A stretch of 64,000 nt of DNA from Haploplasma modicum ATCC 29102 (GTDB taxonomy: Bacteria; Bacillota_I; Bacilli_A; Acholeplasmatales; Acholeplasmataceae): assembly GCF_000687835.1 (NCBI RefSeq), contig NZ_JHYB01000005.1:1-64000 (forward strand), in the 5' to 3' direction. Both the position numbers and the translations under genes were made by a program. The notes below the pieces were generated by a model. The model had not been told where the DNA came from. It did not search any database and worked only from the letters and a program-made list of their open reading frames with translations. Below, one piece after another: positions 8,858 through 17,674 of this stretch; positions within the stretch are counted from its first letter, which is position 1, and each line of letters begins with the position of its first letter.

Positions 8858-9450
8858 TTTTTATATCCCTTTCTTTTAATTATAAAAATATAATATATGA
8901 GTACTACTAAAAATATATAAAAAGGTATTGCTGAAATATATACAATATATGATTTTAAATCACTGAAAAGTAAATCAAGTGATAACGCTAATGTCCAAAC
9001 AAATATTGTCATATAAATATAAATCAAAATTATTTTCTTCCATATAACATTAAATATAAACATTGAAAGACTAAATAGAGGTATTGCAAATATAAATAAA
9101 TACGCTGTTTTAATCTTAAAATCTAAAACTCTAAAGATAAAGTATAAAACTGATGCTATTAAAAACAAAATCATCGAATACATAATAGCTTTAACTTGAT
9201 TGTGTCTTAAAATTTTAGGTCTAATCTTATGCTCATTAAGTAAATCATCAACAGAAACATTAAAAAAGACAGACAGTTCCTTTAATACATAAATATCTGG
9301 AACTCCCTCTTTTCTTTCCCATTTAGAAATTGACTTATCAGAGTAATTAAGTTTTTCAGCTAACTCTAGCTGGGTTAGATTCATTTTTTTACGGTAGTAG
9401 GCAATATTATTACCTATATTGTTCGTCAACATCTCTTTTTCATTTATCAT
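8854..9450 (-). CDS. XRE-family HTH regulator with C-terminal membrane domain
   Basis: The N-terminal 70 residues form an XRE/Cro HTH (RKKMNLTQLELAEKLNYSD, then KSISKWERKEGVPD, the common SKWE.G..P form). About four hydrophobic helices follow in residues 90-195, so this is probably a membrane-anchored DNA-binding protein. The ATG lies only about five bases after a TATAAT (9456-9461), so the mRNA may be nearly leaderless. A CTACT-GTG-AGTAG inverted repeat at 9475-9493 overlaps the expected -35 and could be an autoregulatory operator. The gene is translationally coupled to the GDPD. Ligand unknown. Confidence 0.85.
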   Translation of the reverse strand: MINEKEMLTNNIGNNIAYYRKKMNLTQLELAEKLNYSDKSISKWERKEGVPDIYVLKELSVFFNVSVDDLLNEHKIRPKILRHNQVKAIMYSMILFLIASVLYFIFRVLDFKIKTAYLFIFAIPLFSLSMFIFNVIWKKIILIYIYMTIFVWTLALSLDLLFSDLKSYIVYISAIPFYIFLVVLIYYIFIIKRKGYKK

Positions 9451-9474
9451 AATGCAATTATATCATAAATACCA

Positions 9475-9493
9475 ATTCTACTGTGAGTAGAGT
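9475..9493. promoter_or_regulatory. Inverted repeat in the XRE promoter (possible operator)
   Basis: CTACT-GTG-AGTAG, extendable to about seven base pairs with one G-T pair, sits about 15 bases upstream of the minus-strand TATAAT of the XRE gene. The plus strand has a T run after it, so it could also be a stray terminator, although no plus-strand gene ends here. Confidence 0.4.
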
Positions 9494-9585
9494 TAGTTTT
9501 TTTTCTCTATTTTATATTTTTAAATAGTAGGTTGAGTCTTTTATCAAACTTTTTTATAATTAGTCTATAGAAAGTAGGTATTAAA

Positions 9586-10149
9586 ATGAAAAATAAATTA
9601 GCAAAAACAATCAGAGCAATTTCAGTACCACCTATTGTAGTTACAATTATGGCTGTTGCATTATTTTTATTAAAAATAACAACATTAACCGAAACATTAT
9701 TCTTATTCTTATTTTTAGGATTCATTCCGTTCTTGTCATATCCTTTATCTTTTATATTAAAGAAAAAATCAAGAGATGAGGTTAGAAAATTAGCTTTTAT
9801 TTTCTCTATCATAAGTTATACTCTTGGTTTATTTTATAGTCTTTTCATTGATTTAAGTATTGAACTTGAAATTATATATTTAACATACTTCTTATCAGTA
9901 TTAATACTAACCTTTATTAATAAAGTAATTAAAGTAAAAGCTAGTGGTCATATGACAAGTATAACTGGTCCACTTCTTATCTCTATCTATTTGATTGGCT
10001 TTAAATCAATCTTTATTACACTAGCACTTTATATTTTAGTGTTTTGGTCAAGTCTTTATTTAAAAAGACATACAAAAAGAGAAATGATTTTAGGAACTTT
10101 AACAGTTTTAATCTCATTTCTCCTAGCTAATATAATTTATATGTTTTAA
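9586..10149 (+). CDS. Small multi-pass membrane protein, PAP2-like
   Basis: A 187-residue hydrophobic protein with about six membrane helices. A central KASGHMTSITGP segment between helices resembles the SGH box of membrane PAP2 phosphatases. The other two PAP2 motifs (KX6RP and SRX5HX3D) are not evident, so catalysis is doubtful. It stands alone on the plus strand among minus-strand genes. I do not recognise a precise family. It could be a PAP2 relative in lipid metabolism or an unrelated membrane protein. Confidence 0.55.
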   Translation: MKNKLAKTIRAISVPPIVVTIMAVALFLLKITTLTETLFLFLFLGFIPFLSYPLSFILKKKSRDEVRKLAFIFSIISYTLGLFYSLFIDLSIELEIIYLTYFLSVLILTFINKVIKVKASGHMTSITGPLLISIYLIGFKSIFITLALYILVFWSSLYLKRHTKREMILGTLTVLISFLLANIIYMF

Positions 10150-10177
10150 ATTAAGGGTATACAATTGTATACTTTTT

Positions 10178-11542
10178 TTATATATCTTTTACTATTTCAG
10201 AAATAAATGAACTATTCAGCCAAAAGCAATGCTTTGTGTATTCAGTCATACCTGTTTTATTATCTGGAATCGGAAGCGTGTTTACATCATTAGCATTTCT
10301 AGCATGTGGCCTTACATGACAGACACTATTATCAGCCATTCCAGGGAAGTTTGAAAATTTTTTCCCACCTATTATGTCTTTAACAACATTACCATTTTTT
10401 ATTACTTCAACTGTCTTTGACCAAGCATCTTTAACTTCATTATTTAGTGTAGAGTTAGGCATATTCCAAAATTTTATTCCGGAAAAAATATAATCGTTAT
10501 TCACTTCTCTGAACACCACAAACATATACTTTGTTGTAGAAAACATTTCATATAATTCAGAATTATACCATTTTTCTTTGCTGATTTTAATAAAATCAAA
10601 AGAAGGAAAAGACATACTTTCTTTTATTGATCCATTTGAATTTATTCTTATTGTCTTAGGTATGATATTTGCTTTTATAAATTCATCTGTTTGTGCAACT
10701 TTACCCTTGATGTTTAACATTCTTGCAACAATTAATTCATTAACGTTTTTACTATTAGAGTTTATCCCAAATAATTTTTTTAGTTCTATAACGCTTTTTC
10801 CTCTATATTTTTTTATTTTATTTTCTATAATCTGTTCAAAAGATATATTTTCATCAATATCAGTAATGATTCTCTCTGCACTACTATTTGAAACATGATT
10901 TCTTACTAATTGTGTCATATATGATGATTTCAGACTAAAAGCTCTTTGTTTTGCTCTAATATCAGAGAATGGTTGTTCTCTTTCTGATTTAGAATTTTCT
11001 CCTTTTGTACATGCACCTAAGTACATTGTGTCTGCTTCTGAAATTTCATGTGCCAAACCTAATTTTATTTTATTTATTATAGTATACCAATCATTTATTA
11101 TTATAGGAAGATCTTCTTTTGGAAATTTAAAAAGTAATTCATCAGTTATAAGAAAATCACTTTTGGGTTTGTTGTCCTCATATCTATACCAGACGATTTG
11201 AATCAACTTATTTTTAAACCAAAAATGGCTATCATAAAAGTCATTTTTATACTCTGTCATATAATTGATAATATTTAATACAAGCCTTTCTTTAGCTGAT
11301 AATGTACCGTTTTTATTAATTTTGTATGGTGTCATTTTTAACTCAATATTTAAATTTGCTATATCAAGTTCTGATTTAGTGTTTTTACCATACTTAAAAA
11401 CATCTTCTTCCATTATAAATCCAAATGATCCCTTATTATAGTTTTCAGATGAAATTTTATAATTATTTAATTCTCCAAAAGTTTTCCCTATCATATTTTC
11501 TACGATATTCCTAACTTCCGAAAATGTATAGTTTTTTTTCAA
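10178..11542 (-). CDS. Type II restriction endonuclease, Sau3AI/MutH family (predicted GATC)
   Basis: A 454-residue enzyme of Sau3AI type. The N-terminal MutH-like fold carries the catalytic D-X6-E-X-K motif: D60, E67 and K69 in SELDIANLNIELKMTP. A second, C-terminal MutH-like DNA-binding half (about 240-454) matches the two-domain layout of Sau3AI. It should cut unmethylated GATC. It is divergent from a cytosine-5 methyltransferase 129 bases away, the usual arrangement of a complete R-M system. No controller (C) protein is present. The intergenic region carries three GATC sites. Specificity is inferred from family and context. Confidence 0.85.
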   Translation of the reverse strand: MKKNYTFSEVRNIVENMIGKTFGELNNYKISSENYNKGSFGFIMEEDVFKYGKNTKSELDIANLNIELKMTPYKINKNGTLSAKERLVLNIINYMTEYKNDFYDSHFWFKNKLIQIVWYRYEDNKPKSDFLITDELLFKFPKEDLPIIINDWYTIINKIKLGLAHEISEADTMYLGACTKGENSKSEREQPFSDIRAKQRAFSLKSSYMTQLVRNHVSNSSAERIITDIDENISFEQIIENKIKKYRGKSVIELKKLFGINSNSKNVNELIVARMLNIKGKVAQTDEFIKANIIPKTIRINSNGSIKESMSFPSFDFIKISKEKWYNSELYEMFSTTKYMFVVFREVNNDYIFSGIKFWNMPNSTLNNEVKDAWSKTVEVIKNGNVVKDIIGGKKFSNFPGMADNSVCHVRPHARNANDVNTLPIPDNKTGMTEYTKHCFWLNSSFISEIVKDI

Positions 11543-11566
11543 GAAAACACCCCTATTTTATTTTTT

Positions 11567-11632
11567 TTTATAATAATTCATTGATCGATCTTGTCAAAAT
11601 ACTTGATCAATGATATACTTATATAGTATAAT
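11567..11632. promoter_or_regulatory. Overlapping divergent R-M promoters with GATC-bearing inverted repeats
   Basis: For the methyltransferase, TTGATC (11603-11608), 18 bases, then TATAAT (11627-11632). For the endonuclease on the minus strand, TTGACA (11592-11597), 16 bases, then TATTAT (11570-11575). A 9-bp inverted repeat, TCATTGATC (11578-11586) and GATCAATGA (11605-11613), places one arm in the endonuclease spacer and the other over the methyltransferase -35. GATC sites are at 11583, 11587 and 11605. The enzymes' own predicted target therefore lies in both promoters, suggesting control by methylation state or by a bound protein. Confidence 0.65.
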
Positions 11633-11671
11633 TTTATCATAATATGGTATAGATTTGAAAGGAACATTGAA

Positions 11672-12919
11672 ATGGAAAAGAAAGTAGTTGAATTATTTGC
11701 AGGTGTTGGTGGTTTTAGGGTAGGATTAAATAATGTTAAATTAGACAAAAATGGAAAAACTATCGAAAAAAATAATTTTAAGTTTGTATGGGCAAACCAA
11801 TGGGAACCTTCAACAAAAGTTCAGGATGCTTTCTTATGTTATAAAACTAGATTTTCTAAAGGGAACGATGATCATGAATTTTCAAATGAAGATATCTCAT
11901 TAGTTGATAAAAACTCTATTCCCGACTTTACTCTTCTAACTGGAGGATTTCCTTGTCAAGATTATAGTGTGGCTAGAAGTTTATCGAAAGAAAAAGGTAT
12001 CGAAGGTAAGAAAGGTGTTCTCTGGTGGCAGATTAATGATATTCTGATAAAAAAGAACCCACCATTTGTCCTATTAGAAAACGTAGATAGATTATTAAAA
12101 TCTCCTTCTACTCAGAGGGGTAGAGATTTTGGTGTTATGTTAAGATGTTTTCATGACAACAATTATTCGGTTGAGTGGAGAGTTATAAATGCGGCTGAGT
12201 ATGGTCATCCTCAAAAAAGGAAGAGGGTATACATCTTTGCATATAAAAATAATACAAGACACAGTGAAAGTATTATTGAGAATACTCCTGAAGAAATAAT
12301 ATTTCACAAAGGAATTTTTGCAATAAATTTTCCCATCTCTTCAAATGATAAGGTAACAAAAAAAGAAATTAAAGACTTTGTAGACCTGGTTGAGGTATCT
12401 AATGATTTTGAATTTAGTTTTGAGAATACAGGTTTTTTAAGAGATGGAATAATAACAACATCAAAGGTATATCCACATGAATCAAAAACAATTAATTTAA
12501 TAGATATATTAGAGTCTAATGTTATTGATTCCAGATATTTTTTATCAGAAGATAATATTAAAAAATTTGATTATTTAAAGGGGAATAAAAGAATTGATAG
12601 AATATCAAAAAGTGGGCATAAATATGTGTACTCTGAAGGTAAAATGACATATCCTGATGATCATAATAAACCTGGAAGAACAATGTTAACATCTGAAGGA
12701 ACTGTAAATAGAAGCACCCATGTTGTATTGGATATTATAACTGGAGAAAAAAGATTTATAACACCTATAGAAGCTGAAAGACTTAATGAATTCCCTGATA
12801 ACTGGACAGAAATGATGTCTGATAAACGTAGATATTTCATGATGGGTAATGCTCTTGTAACCGGAATTGTTAAAAAATTAGGTAAATCAATCAGTAAAAT
12901 AATTGAAAACGAGGAATAA
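11672..12919 (+). CDS. DNA (cytosine-5-)-methyltransferase, partner of the Sau3AI-like nuclease
   Basis: A 415-residue m5C methyltransferase. Motif I is VELFAGVGGF (SAM binding, residues 6-15), motif IV is TGGFPCQDYS with nucleophile C95, motif VI is LLENVDRLL, motif VIII lies near QKRKRVYIF, and IX-X (TPIEAERLNEFPDNW, GNALVTGIVKKLG) are near the C-terminus. It should methylate the cytosine of GATC to protect the host. It has no N-terminal HTH extension of the kind found in self-regulating methyltransferases such as M.SsoII. GAAAGGA precedes the ATG. The nuclease is divergent, and a terminator hairpin ends the gene. Confidence 0.9.
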   Translation: MEKKVVELFAGVGGFRVGLNNVKLDKNGKTIEKNNFKFVWANQWEPSTKVQDAFLCYKTRFSKGNDDHEFSNEDISLVDKNSIPDFTLLTGGFPCQDYSVARSLSKEKGIEGKKGVLWWQINDILIKKNPPFVLLENVDRLLKSPSTQRGRDFGVMLRCFHDNNYSVEWRVINAAEYGHPQKRKRVYIFAYKNNTRHSESIIENTPEEIIFHKGIFAINFPISSNDKVTKKEIKDFVDLVEVSNDFEFSFENTGFLRDGIITTSKVYPHESKTINLIDILESNVIDSRYFLSEDNIKKFDYLKGNKRIDRISKSGHKYVYSEGKMTYPDDHNKPGRTMLTSEGTVNRSTHVVLDIITGEKRFITPIEAERLNEFPDNWTEMMSDKRRYFMMGNALVTGIVKKLGKSISKIIENEE

Positions 12920-12931
12920 ATCCTCGTTTTT
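12906..12931 (+). terminator. Terminator of the methyltransferase gene
   Basis: The stem AACGAGGA/TCCTCGTT (12908-12928) with a five-base loop is followed by TTTTTC. Its left arm lies in the last codons of the methyltransferase. Confidence 0.85.
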
Positions 12932-13099
12932 CATTTAATTAAAATATATTTAAAATTATTATTGTTTTTATTATATATAATTTTTGGACAACTAAGTTAG
13001 AACTAAATAAGCTAGATCAATTAACTATTTTATTTTATCTGTGCTAAAATATTAATGTAGTTAATTACTTTTTAAATTAGATCAACGGAGGTTTTTAAA

Positions 13100-13906
13100 A
13101 TGGATAAACATGACTATAACTATCATGGGCACACTTTTTTATGTGGTCATGCTACAGGAACACCAATTGAATATGTAAAAGAGGCAATAAAAAAGAATTA
13201 TAAGGTTCTCGGTATTAGTGAACATGCACCAATGCCTAATCTAAGAAGCAAAAATAGTAGATTAGAAATTGAAAATTATGATCTTTATTTTAAGTTACTA
13301 AAAGAAGCGAGTGATTATGCTTTAGAAAATGATCTTACATTTTATAAGGCGTTTGAAATTGAATATTTTAGTCACTTAGATTTATATGAAAAATATTTAA
13401 ATGACGTTGATTATTTAATACTAGGACAACATTATATAATAAGAGATGGTAAAAATAAGAGTACTTTTGCCCTAGATGATGTTGAAGATGTAAGAATATA
13501 TAGTAAAACTGTTGTTGAAGCTTTAAAAACTGGATATTTTAATTTACTTGCTCATCCAGACTTATGTTTTTTTAATATTAAAAATCCAACAGATGAAATG
13601 TATGAACTACTTAGACCTATTATTAAGACTGCTAAGGAGCTAGATATTCCTTTGGAAGTAAATGCTAACGGCATTAGAAGATCTCTTGTTGAAGATAACA
13701 ATAAAGATATAAACAAGGTTAAATATCCGAAAATTAAGTTTTTTGAAATGGTTAAAGAAGAAAATGCAAAAGTTATTATTTCAAGTGATTGTCATAGTGT
13801 AGATGCATTAGATGATTTTGCTATTAGTGAGGCAAATAAATTTGTTAAAGAGTTAGGTTTAGATTTAGTAACTAGACTAAAAACTAACTACTATCCTGCT
13901 AAATAA
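13100..13906 (+). CDS. PHP-domain phosphatase, histidinol-phosphatase-like
   Basis: A 268-residue PHP metallo-phosphatase. The fold's metal-ligand motifs are visible: YHGHTFLCGH at the N-terminus (residues 8-17), GISEHAPMP near 39-47, EIEYF near 90, LLAHPDLCF near 152 and ISSDCHSVDAL near 228. It is annotated HisJ/HisK-like by architecture, but no histidine biosynthesis genes are nearby, and many such enzymes act on other phosphomonoesters. ACGGAGG lies at good spacing before the ATG. It is a single-gene unit before the riboswitch-controlled permease. Confidence 0.85.
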   Translation: MDKHDYNYHGHTFLCGHATGTPIEYVKEAIKKNYKVLGISEHAPMPNLRSKNSRLEIENYDLYFKLLKEASDYALENDLTFYKAFEIEYFSHLDLYEKYLNDVDYLILGQHYIIRDGKNKSTFALDDVEDVRIYSKTVVEALKTGYFNLLAHPDLCFFNIKNPTDEMYELLRPIIKTAKELDIPLEVNANGIRRSLVEDNNKDINKVKYPKIKFFEMVKEENAKVIISSDCHSVDALDDFAISEANKFVKELGLDLVTRLKTNYYPAK

Positions 13907-14000
13907 ATAATGATTATTAATTAATTATATTATGTAAACGTTTTATAAAAAAAATTTGTTTTTATTCAATTTAATATGATATAATTTTCTCAAAGTTAAT

Positions 14001-14070
14001 AAGTCGTATAATATCGATATAATGGTTCGAAAGTTTCTACCTCATCGCCGAAAAGATGAGACTACGATTT
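14001..14070 (+). promoter_or_regulatory. Purine riboswitch aptamer, predicted guanine-specific
   Basis: P1 pairs AAGTCGT (14001-14007) with ACGATTT (14064-14070). The core has GTATAAT, an L2 ending ATAATGG, the invariant J2/3 GTTTCTACC, a P3 of CTCATC/GATGAG and L3 GCCGAAAA. The discriminator before TACGA is C (14062), equivalent to C74 of xpt, which selects guanine or hypoxanthine; adenine aptamers have U. L2 is longer than usual and L3 has CCGAAAA where CCGUAAA is typical. Confidence 0.92.
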
Positions 14071-14093
14071 AGTTTGTTTTTACGCATGAACTA

Positions 14094-14129
14094 AAGTCCT
14101 AGAAGAAACCATATTCTAGGACTTTTTCT
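14094..14129 (+). terminator. Riboswitch expression platform terminator
   Basis: The stem AAGTCCTAGAA (14094-14104) with TTCTAGGACTT (14114-14124) is followed by a T run. The P1 3' strand and next bases (GATTTAGTT, 14066-14074) can pair with AACTAAAGTC (14089-14098), which includes the terminator's left arm. This gives a classical off-switch in which bound guanine frees the terminator. Confidence 0.9.
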
Positions 14130-14168
14130 TATGATTTATTAACTAAAATAATAAACAGGAGGAGAAAA

Positions 14169-15554
14169 ATGAATAATCTTAAAAATAAGATTGAATCATT
14201 CTTTAAAATTAAAGAACGTGGTTCATCAATTTCAAAAGAGATTATTGGTGGTGTTACAATCTTTTTAGCAATGCTTTATATTTTACCAGTTAATGCTGGT
14301 ATGCTTGCTGAGACTGGAATGCCAATAGCAGCTGTATTTGCTGCTACAGCAATTAGTGCTGGTATTGCTACAATCTTAATGGGGTTACTTGCTAACTACC
14401 CAATTGGTTTAGCATCGGGGATGGGTGTAAATGCATTCTTTACTTACACTGTAGTATTGGGCTTAGGTTTTTCATGGGAGGAAGCCTTAGCAGCAGTTTT
14501 AGTTAGTGGGGTAATCTTTTTAGTAATATCATTTACTAATATAAGAAAAAAACTAATTAATGCAATTCCAAAAGACTTAAAATTATCAATCGGGGCTGGA
14601 ATTGGATTCTTTGTTGCTTTTATTGGCTTAAAGAATGCAGGTATTGTAGTTGCTAGTCCTGCAACTGGAGTTGCAATGGGTAATCTTGCTCATCCAGCAG
14701 TATTGCTTGGTTTATTTGGAATTATTTTAGTTTTAGTTTTATCAGCAATGAAAAATAAGTTTGCAGTTATTATCTCAATTGCAGTAACAGGAATACTTGG
14801 TGTAATTCTTGGCTTATTAGGTGTTGATTTAATGCCTTCATTTGGTAGTGAAAGTTTAGGTAAAGTTTCAGATATCAGCCTAACATTTGGTAAAGCTTTT
14901 AAAGCAATTCCAAGTCTTCTTTCAAAACCAGAAAGTTATGCTGTAATATTTACTTTCCTATTTGTAGACTTCTTTGATACATCAGGTACTTTAGTAGCTG
15001 TTGGTCATGATGCTGGTCTATTAGATAGTGAAGGTCAATTAATCGGTGATAAAAAAGCTTTCTTAATTGATGCAATTGGTACTGTAACAGGTTCAGTACT
15101 TGGTACTTCTACTGTTACATCGTTCGTTGAATCTACAACAGGTATTCAATCAGGTTCTAGAACTGGATTAACTGCTGTTACAACAGGTGTATTATTCTTG
15201 TTATCATTATTAATCTATCCATTATTTGGATTTGCTAATGGAATCTTTGATCCAGTAACTGGTTTAGTTTATTCACCAGTCACTTCAATGGCTCTAGTTT
15301 TAGTTGGTTCATTAATGATTTCTAGTTTAAAAGACTTAGACTGGGAAAATAAAGTTTCAGTTACAAGTGGATTTATGACAATAGTTGGTATGATTTTATT
15401 CTACTCAATTGCTGATGGTATCGCATTTGGTATTATTACATACTTAGTTATGATGTTAGCAAGTGGCAAGTTTAAAAAAGTAAACTTAACGGTTTACATT
15501 TTAAGTGCTTTATTTATTATTAATTTAATCATAAGATTTACCGTATTAGCTTAA
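14169..15554 (+). CDS. Guanine/hypoxanthine permease, AzgA/PbuG-type (NCS2)
   Basis: A 461-residue purine:proton symporter with about 12-14 TM helices. AzgA-branch signatures are the N-terminal EIIGGVTIFLAMLYILPVN, the pore segment GLASGMGVNAFFTY, and FVDFFDTSGTLVAVG with TSTVTSFVESTTGIQSGSRTG. The guanine riboswitch upstream fits import of guanine and hypoxanthine. AGGAGGAG precedes the ATG. A hairpin follows the stop, so the next permease may be partly insulated. Purine specificity is supported by both family and regulation. Confidence 0.93.
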   Translation: MNNLKNKIESFFKIKERGSSISKEIIGGVTIFLAMLYILPVNAGMLAETGMPIAAVFAATAISAGIATILMGLLANYPIGLASGMGVNAFFTYTVVLGLGFSWEEALAAVLVSGVIFLVISFTNIRKKLINAIPKDLKLSIGAGIGFFVAFIGLKNAGIVVASPATGVAMGNLAHPAVLLGLFGIILVLVLSAMKNKFAVIISIAVTGILGVILGLLGVDLMPSFGSESLGKVSDISLTFGKAFKAIPSLLSKPESYAVIFTFLFVDFFDTSGTLVAVGHDAGLLDSEGQLIGDKKAFLIDAIGTVTGSVLGTSTVTSFVESTTGIQSGSRTGLTAVTTGVLFLLSLLIYPLFGFANGIFDPVTGLVYSPVTSMALVLVGSLMISSLKDLDWENKVSVTSGFMTIVGMILFYSIADGIAFGIITYLVMMLASGKFKKVNLTVYILSALFIINLIIRFTVLA

Positions 15555-15560
15555 ATATTT

Positions 15561-15588
15561 AAGACTTGAATTTATTTCAAGTCTTTTT
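15561..15588 (+). terminator. Terminator between the two permease genes
   Basis: A perfect 10-bp stem (AAGACTTGAA with TTCAAGTCTT) is followed by TTTTTA seven bases after the permease stop. Partial readthrough would couple the uracil/xanthine permease to the guanine switch; I see no strong promoter in the remaining 23 bases. Confidence 0.85.
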
Positions 15589-15611
15589 ATTAAATAAAAG
15601 GAGAGAGAAAA

Positions 15612-16925
15612 ATGGAAAATAAAATGTTGCTAGGGCCAAAAGATAGGCCAGGAAATTTAAAATGGGTAATACTAAGTGTTCAGCATATATTTGCGATGTT
15701 TGGAGCAACAATATTAGTTCCAATGTTAACTGGACTCCCAATAAGTGTTGCATTATTTACATCGGGTGTAGGAACACTAATCTATATTGCCTTAACAAAA
15801 GCAAAAGTACCAGTATATCTCGGTAGTTCATTTGCCTTTATTGTACCAATTCAACTTATTATTGGTTTTAGTAGTGAAAATAGTAATCCTAGTTACTACT
15901 TTGGTTCGGTCTTAACTGGATTATTCATGGTTGGGTTAGTATATGTCGTAATTGCCTTTGTCATAAAACTAATTGGAACAAACTGGATTGATAAACTACT
16001 TCCACCAATTATTATTGGACCAATGATTGCAATTATTGGTTTTAGTTTAGCAAGTACTGCAGTCTCAAGTAGTGGCTTAGTTGCTCTCGGAAGCTACAAA
16101 ACAATCATTACAGCAGTTATCTCATTTATTACAGTAGTAATATTTGCACTTAAAGGAAAAGGATTCTTCAAGATAATTCCATTTTTAATGGGAATTCTTG
16201 CAGGATATGTTACAGGATTAATTTTAGGTCTTGTTGATTTTTCAAACATTATCGAAACAATCAAACTTCCTGGTTCATGGTTTAAAATACCTGAATTTAT
16301 GTTCTTAGGATTTAAAGATAAAACTTTAGAAGTCCTAGGTAGTACAATTACAATTTATAAATTAAACTTTACAGCAGCCCTTGGTTTAATCCCAATTGCA
16401 TTTGTAACAGCTTGTGAACATATTGGCGATCATGCTGTGTTATCTGAAATTACTGGAGAAAATTATTTAAAAGATCCAGGGCTAGATAAAACTTTAATGG
16501 GTGATGGTGTTGCTACAATGTTTGCAGCAATGGTAGGGGGACCTGCAAATACAACATACGGTGAAAATACAAGTGTTGTTGGAATGACAAAAATCGGATC
16601 TGTTTGGGTAACCGGACTTGCTGCAATAATCGCAATCTTACTATCATTTTCAAATATCTTTATCTTACTAGTATCTTCTATTCCCTCCTCAGTTATGGGT
16701 GGTATTTCATTAATTCTTTATGGTTTTATTGGATTAAATGGGATAAAGGTTTTAATCGATAAAAAAGTTGATTTTAATAAAACAAAAAATATGATTATTG
16801 CTAGTGCAATGTTAGTAATTGGTCTTGGTGGTGCAGTTATAAAGTTTGGTGTATTCCAGTTATATGGAATGGCACTTGCTGCAATCGTTGGAATATTACT
16901 AAATCTTCTCTTACCTGATAATTAA
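15612..16925 (+). CDS. Uracil/xanthine permease, UraA family (NCS2)
   Basis: A 437-residue nucleobase:cation symporter with about 14 TM helices. Signatures include QHIFAMFGATILVPMLTG, PVYLGSSFAFI, FVTACEHIGDHAVLSEITG (the substrate-binding E and H region) and GGPANTTYGENTSVVGMTK. The last is typical of UraA/RutG-like uracil carriers, although xanthine carriers share much of it. The strong AAAGGAGAG ribosome site and close spacing suggest co-transcription with the purine permease by readthrough. No PyrR-type attenuator was seen. Together the pair gives salvage uptake of purines and a pyrimidine. Confidence 0.9.
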   Translation: MENKMLLGPKDRPGNLKWVILSVQHIFAMFGATILVPMLTGLPISVALFTSGVGTLIYIALTKAKVPVYLGSSFAFIVPIQLIIGFSSENSNPSYYFGSVLTGLFMVGLVYVVIAFVIKLIGTNWIDKLLPPIIIGPMIAIIGFSLASTAVSSSGLVALGSYKTIITAVISFITVVIFALKGKGFFKIIPFLMGILAGYVTGLILGLVDFSNIIETIKLPGSWFKIPEFMFLGFKDKTLEVLGSTITIYKLNFTAALGLIPIAFVTACEHIGDHAVLSEITGENYLKDPGLDKTLMGDGVATMFAAMVGGPANTTYGENTSVVGMTKIGSVWVTGLAAIIAILLSFSNIFILLVSSIPSSVMGGISLILYGFIGLNGIKVLIDKKVDFNKTKNMIIASAMLVIGLGGAVIKFGVFQLYGMALAAIVGILLNLLLPDN

Positions 16926-16944
16926 AATTTAGTTAATAAATATA

Positions 16945-16986
16945 AAGAGCTCATTGTCCGTAATGGAAAATGAGCTTCTTATTTTT
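16945..16986 (+). terminator. Terminator after the uracil permease
   Basis: The stem AGCTCATT (16948-16955) with AATGAGCT (16969-16976) is followed by TCTTATTTTTA. It lies between convergent genes and reaches the stop of lrgB. Confidence 0.7.
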
Positions 16987-17674
16987 ATACAATTAGTGTT
17001 ATTAAATTAAAAATTAATGGAGCAATTAACGCTGTTACAATTCCCGTTAATATTAATGATAAAGAAGACATACTAACAGCATCTTCACCAAAGTCCATGG
17101 CTTTTGCTGTTCCTAGAGCATGTGCTGATGTTCCAAGTGCTAAGCCGATTGCAATATTGTTTTCAATCTTTAATAGTTTTGCCATAATCGGAGCAATTGC
17201 TGCACCTAGAATTCCTGTAACTATTACTACTGCAACAGTTAAGTTTTCAATTCCACCTAGACTCTTTGAAACATCAATAGCAATCGCTGTTGTAAGAGAT
17301 TTAGGAATAAAGGTTGCTACCATTTCATGACTTGAACTAAAAAGCATAAATAATAAAGTTAAAACAATCGCATGAGCAATTATCCCTGATAAGATCGATG
17401 AGATTATTACTTTATAATATTTTTTTACTAAATGTAAGTTTTTATATAATGGTACTGCTAGCGAGACAGTTGCAGGTGCGATTAAGAAACTAATAAACCT
17501 TGTCCCTTCTTTATATGTGTCATATTCAATATTTGTAACAATTAAGAAAATGATTATAAAGATACTTGAAAATAATAAAGGGTTTAAGAAACCTAATTTA
17601 TATTTTTGTTGGATAAAGTAAAATAACAAATAAACTCCTATTGTAAGGGTAAGTGACCAAATAATATTATTCAT
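16985..17674 (-). CDS. lrgB: LrgB/CidB-family membrane protein
   Basis: A 229-residue polytopic membrane protein of the LrgB/YohK family. Typical motifs are LIAPATVSLAVPLYKN, FIPKSLTTAIAIDVSK and the C-terminal GTSAHALGTAKAMD, the family signature. LrgAB/CidAB modulate murein hydrolase activity and, as shown for some homologues, transport pyruvate or glycolate-like products. It overlaps lrgA by eight bases. No LytSR-type system is adjacent. Confidence 0.92.
   Translation of the reverse strand: MNNIIWSLTLTIGVYLLFYFIQQKYKLGFLNPLLFSSIFIIIFLIVTNIEYDTYKEGTRFISFLIAPATVSLAVPLYKNLHLVKKYYKVIISSILSGIIAHAIVLTLLFMLFSSSHEMVATFIPKSLTTAIAIDVSKSLGGIENLTVAVVIVTGILGAAIAPIMAKLLKIENNIAIGLALGTSAHALGTAKAMDFGEDAVSMSSLSLILTGIVTALIAPLIFNLITLIV

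Noticed and set aside
9507-9812. Minus-strand frame across the start of the PAP2-like gene
   Set aside because: Low-complexity, Lys/Asn-rich product and no ribosome site; the plus-strand gene has a start and membrane pattern.
10178-12919. Larger defence island around the R-M pair
   Set aside because: Neighbours are a membrane protein and a PHP phosphatase; no integrase, toxin or further defence gene was found.
14001-14070. 2'-deoxyguanosine riboswitch
   Set aside because: The loops differ from the norm, but the core J2/3 is exactly that of guanine aptamers, so guanine is simpler.
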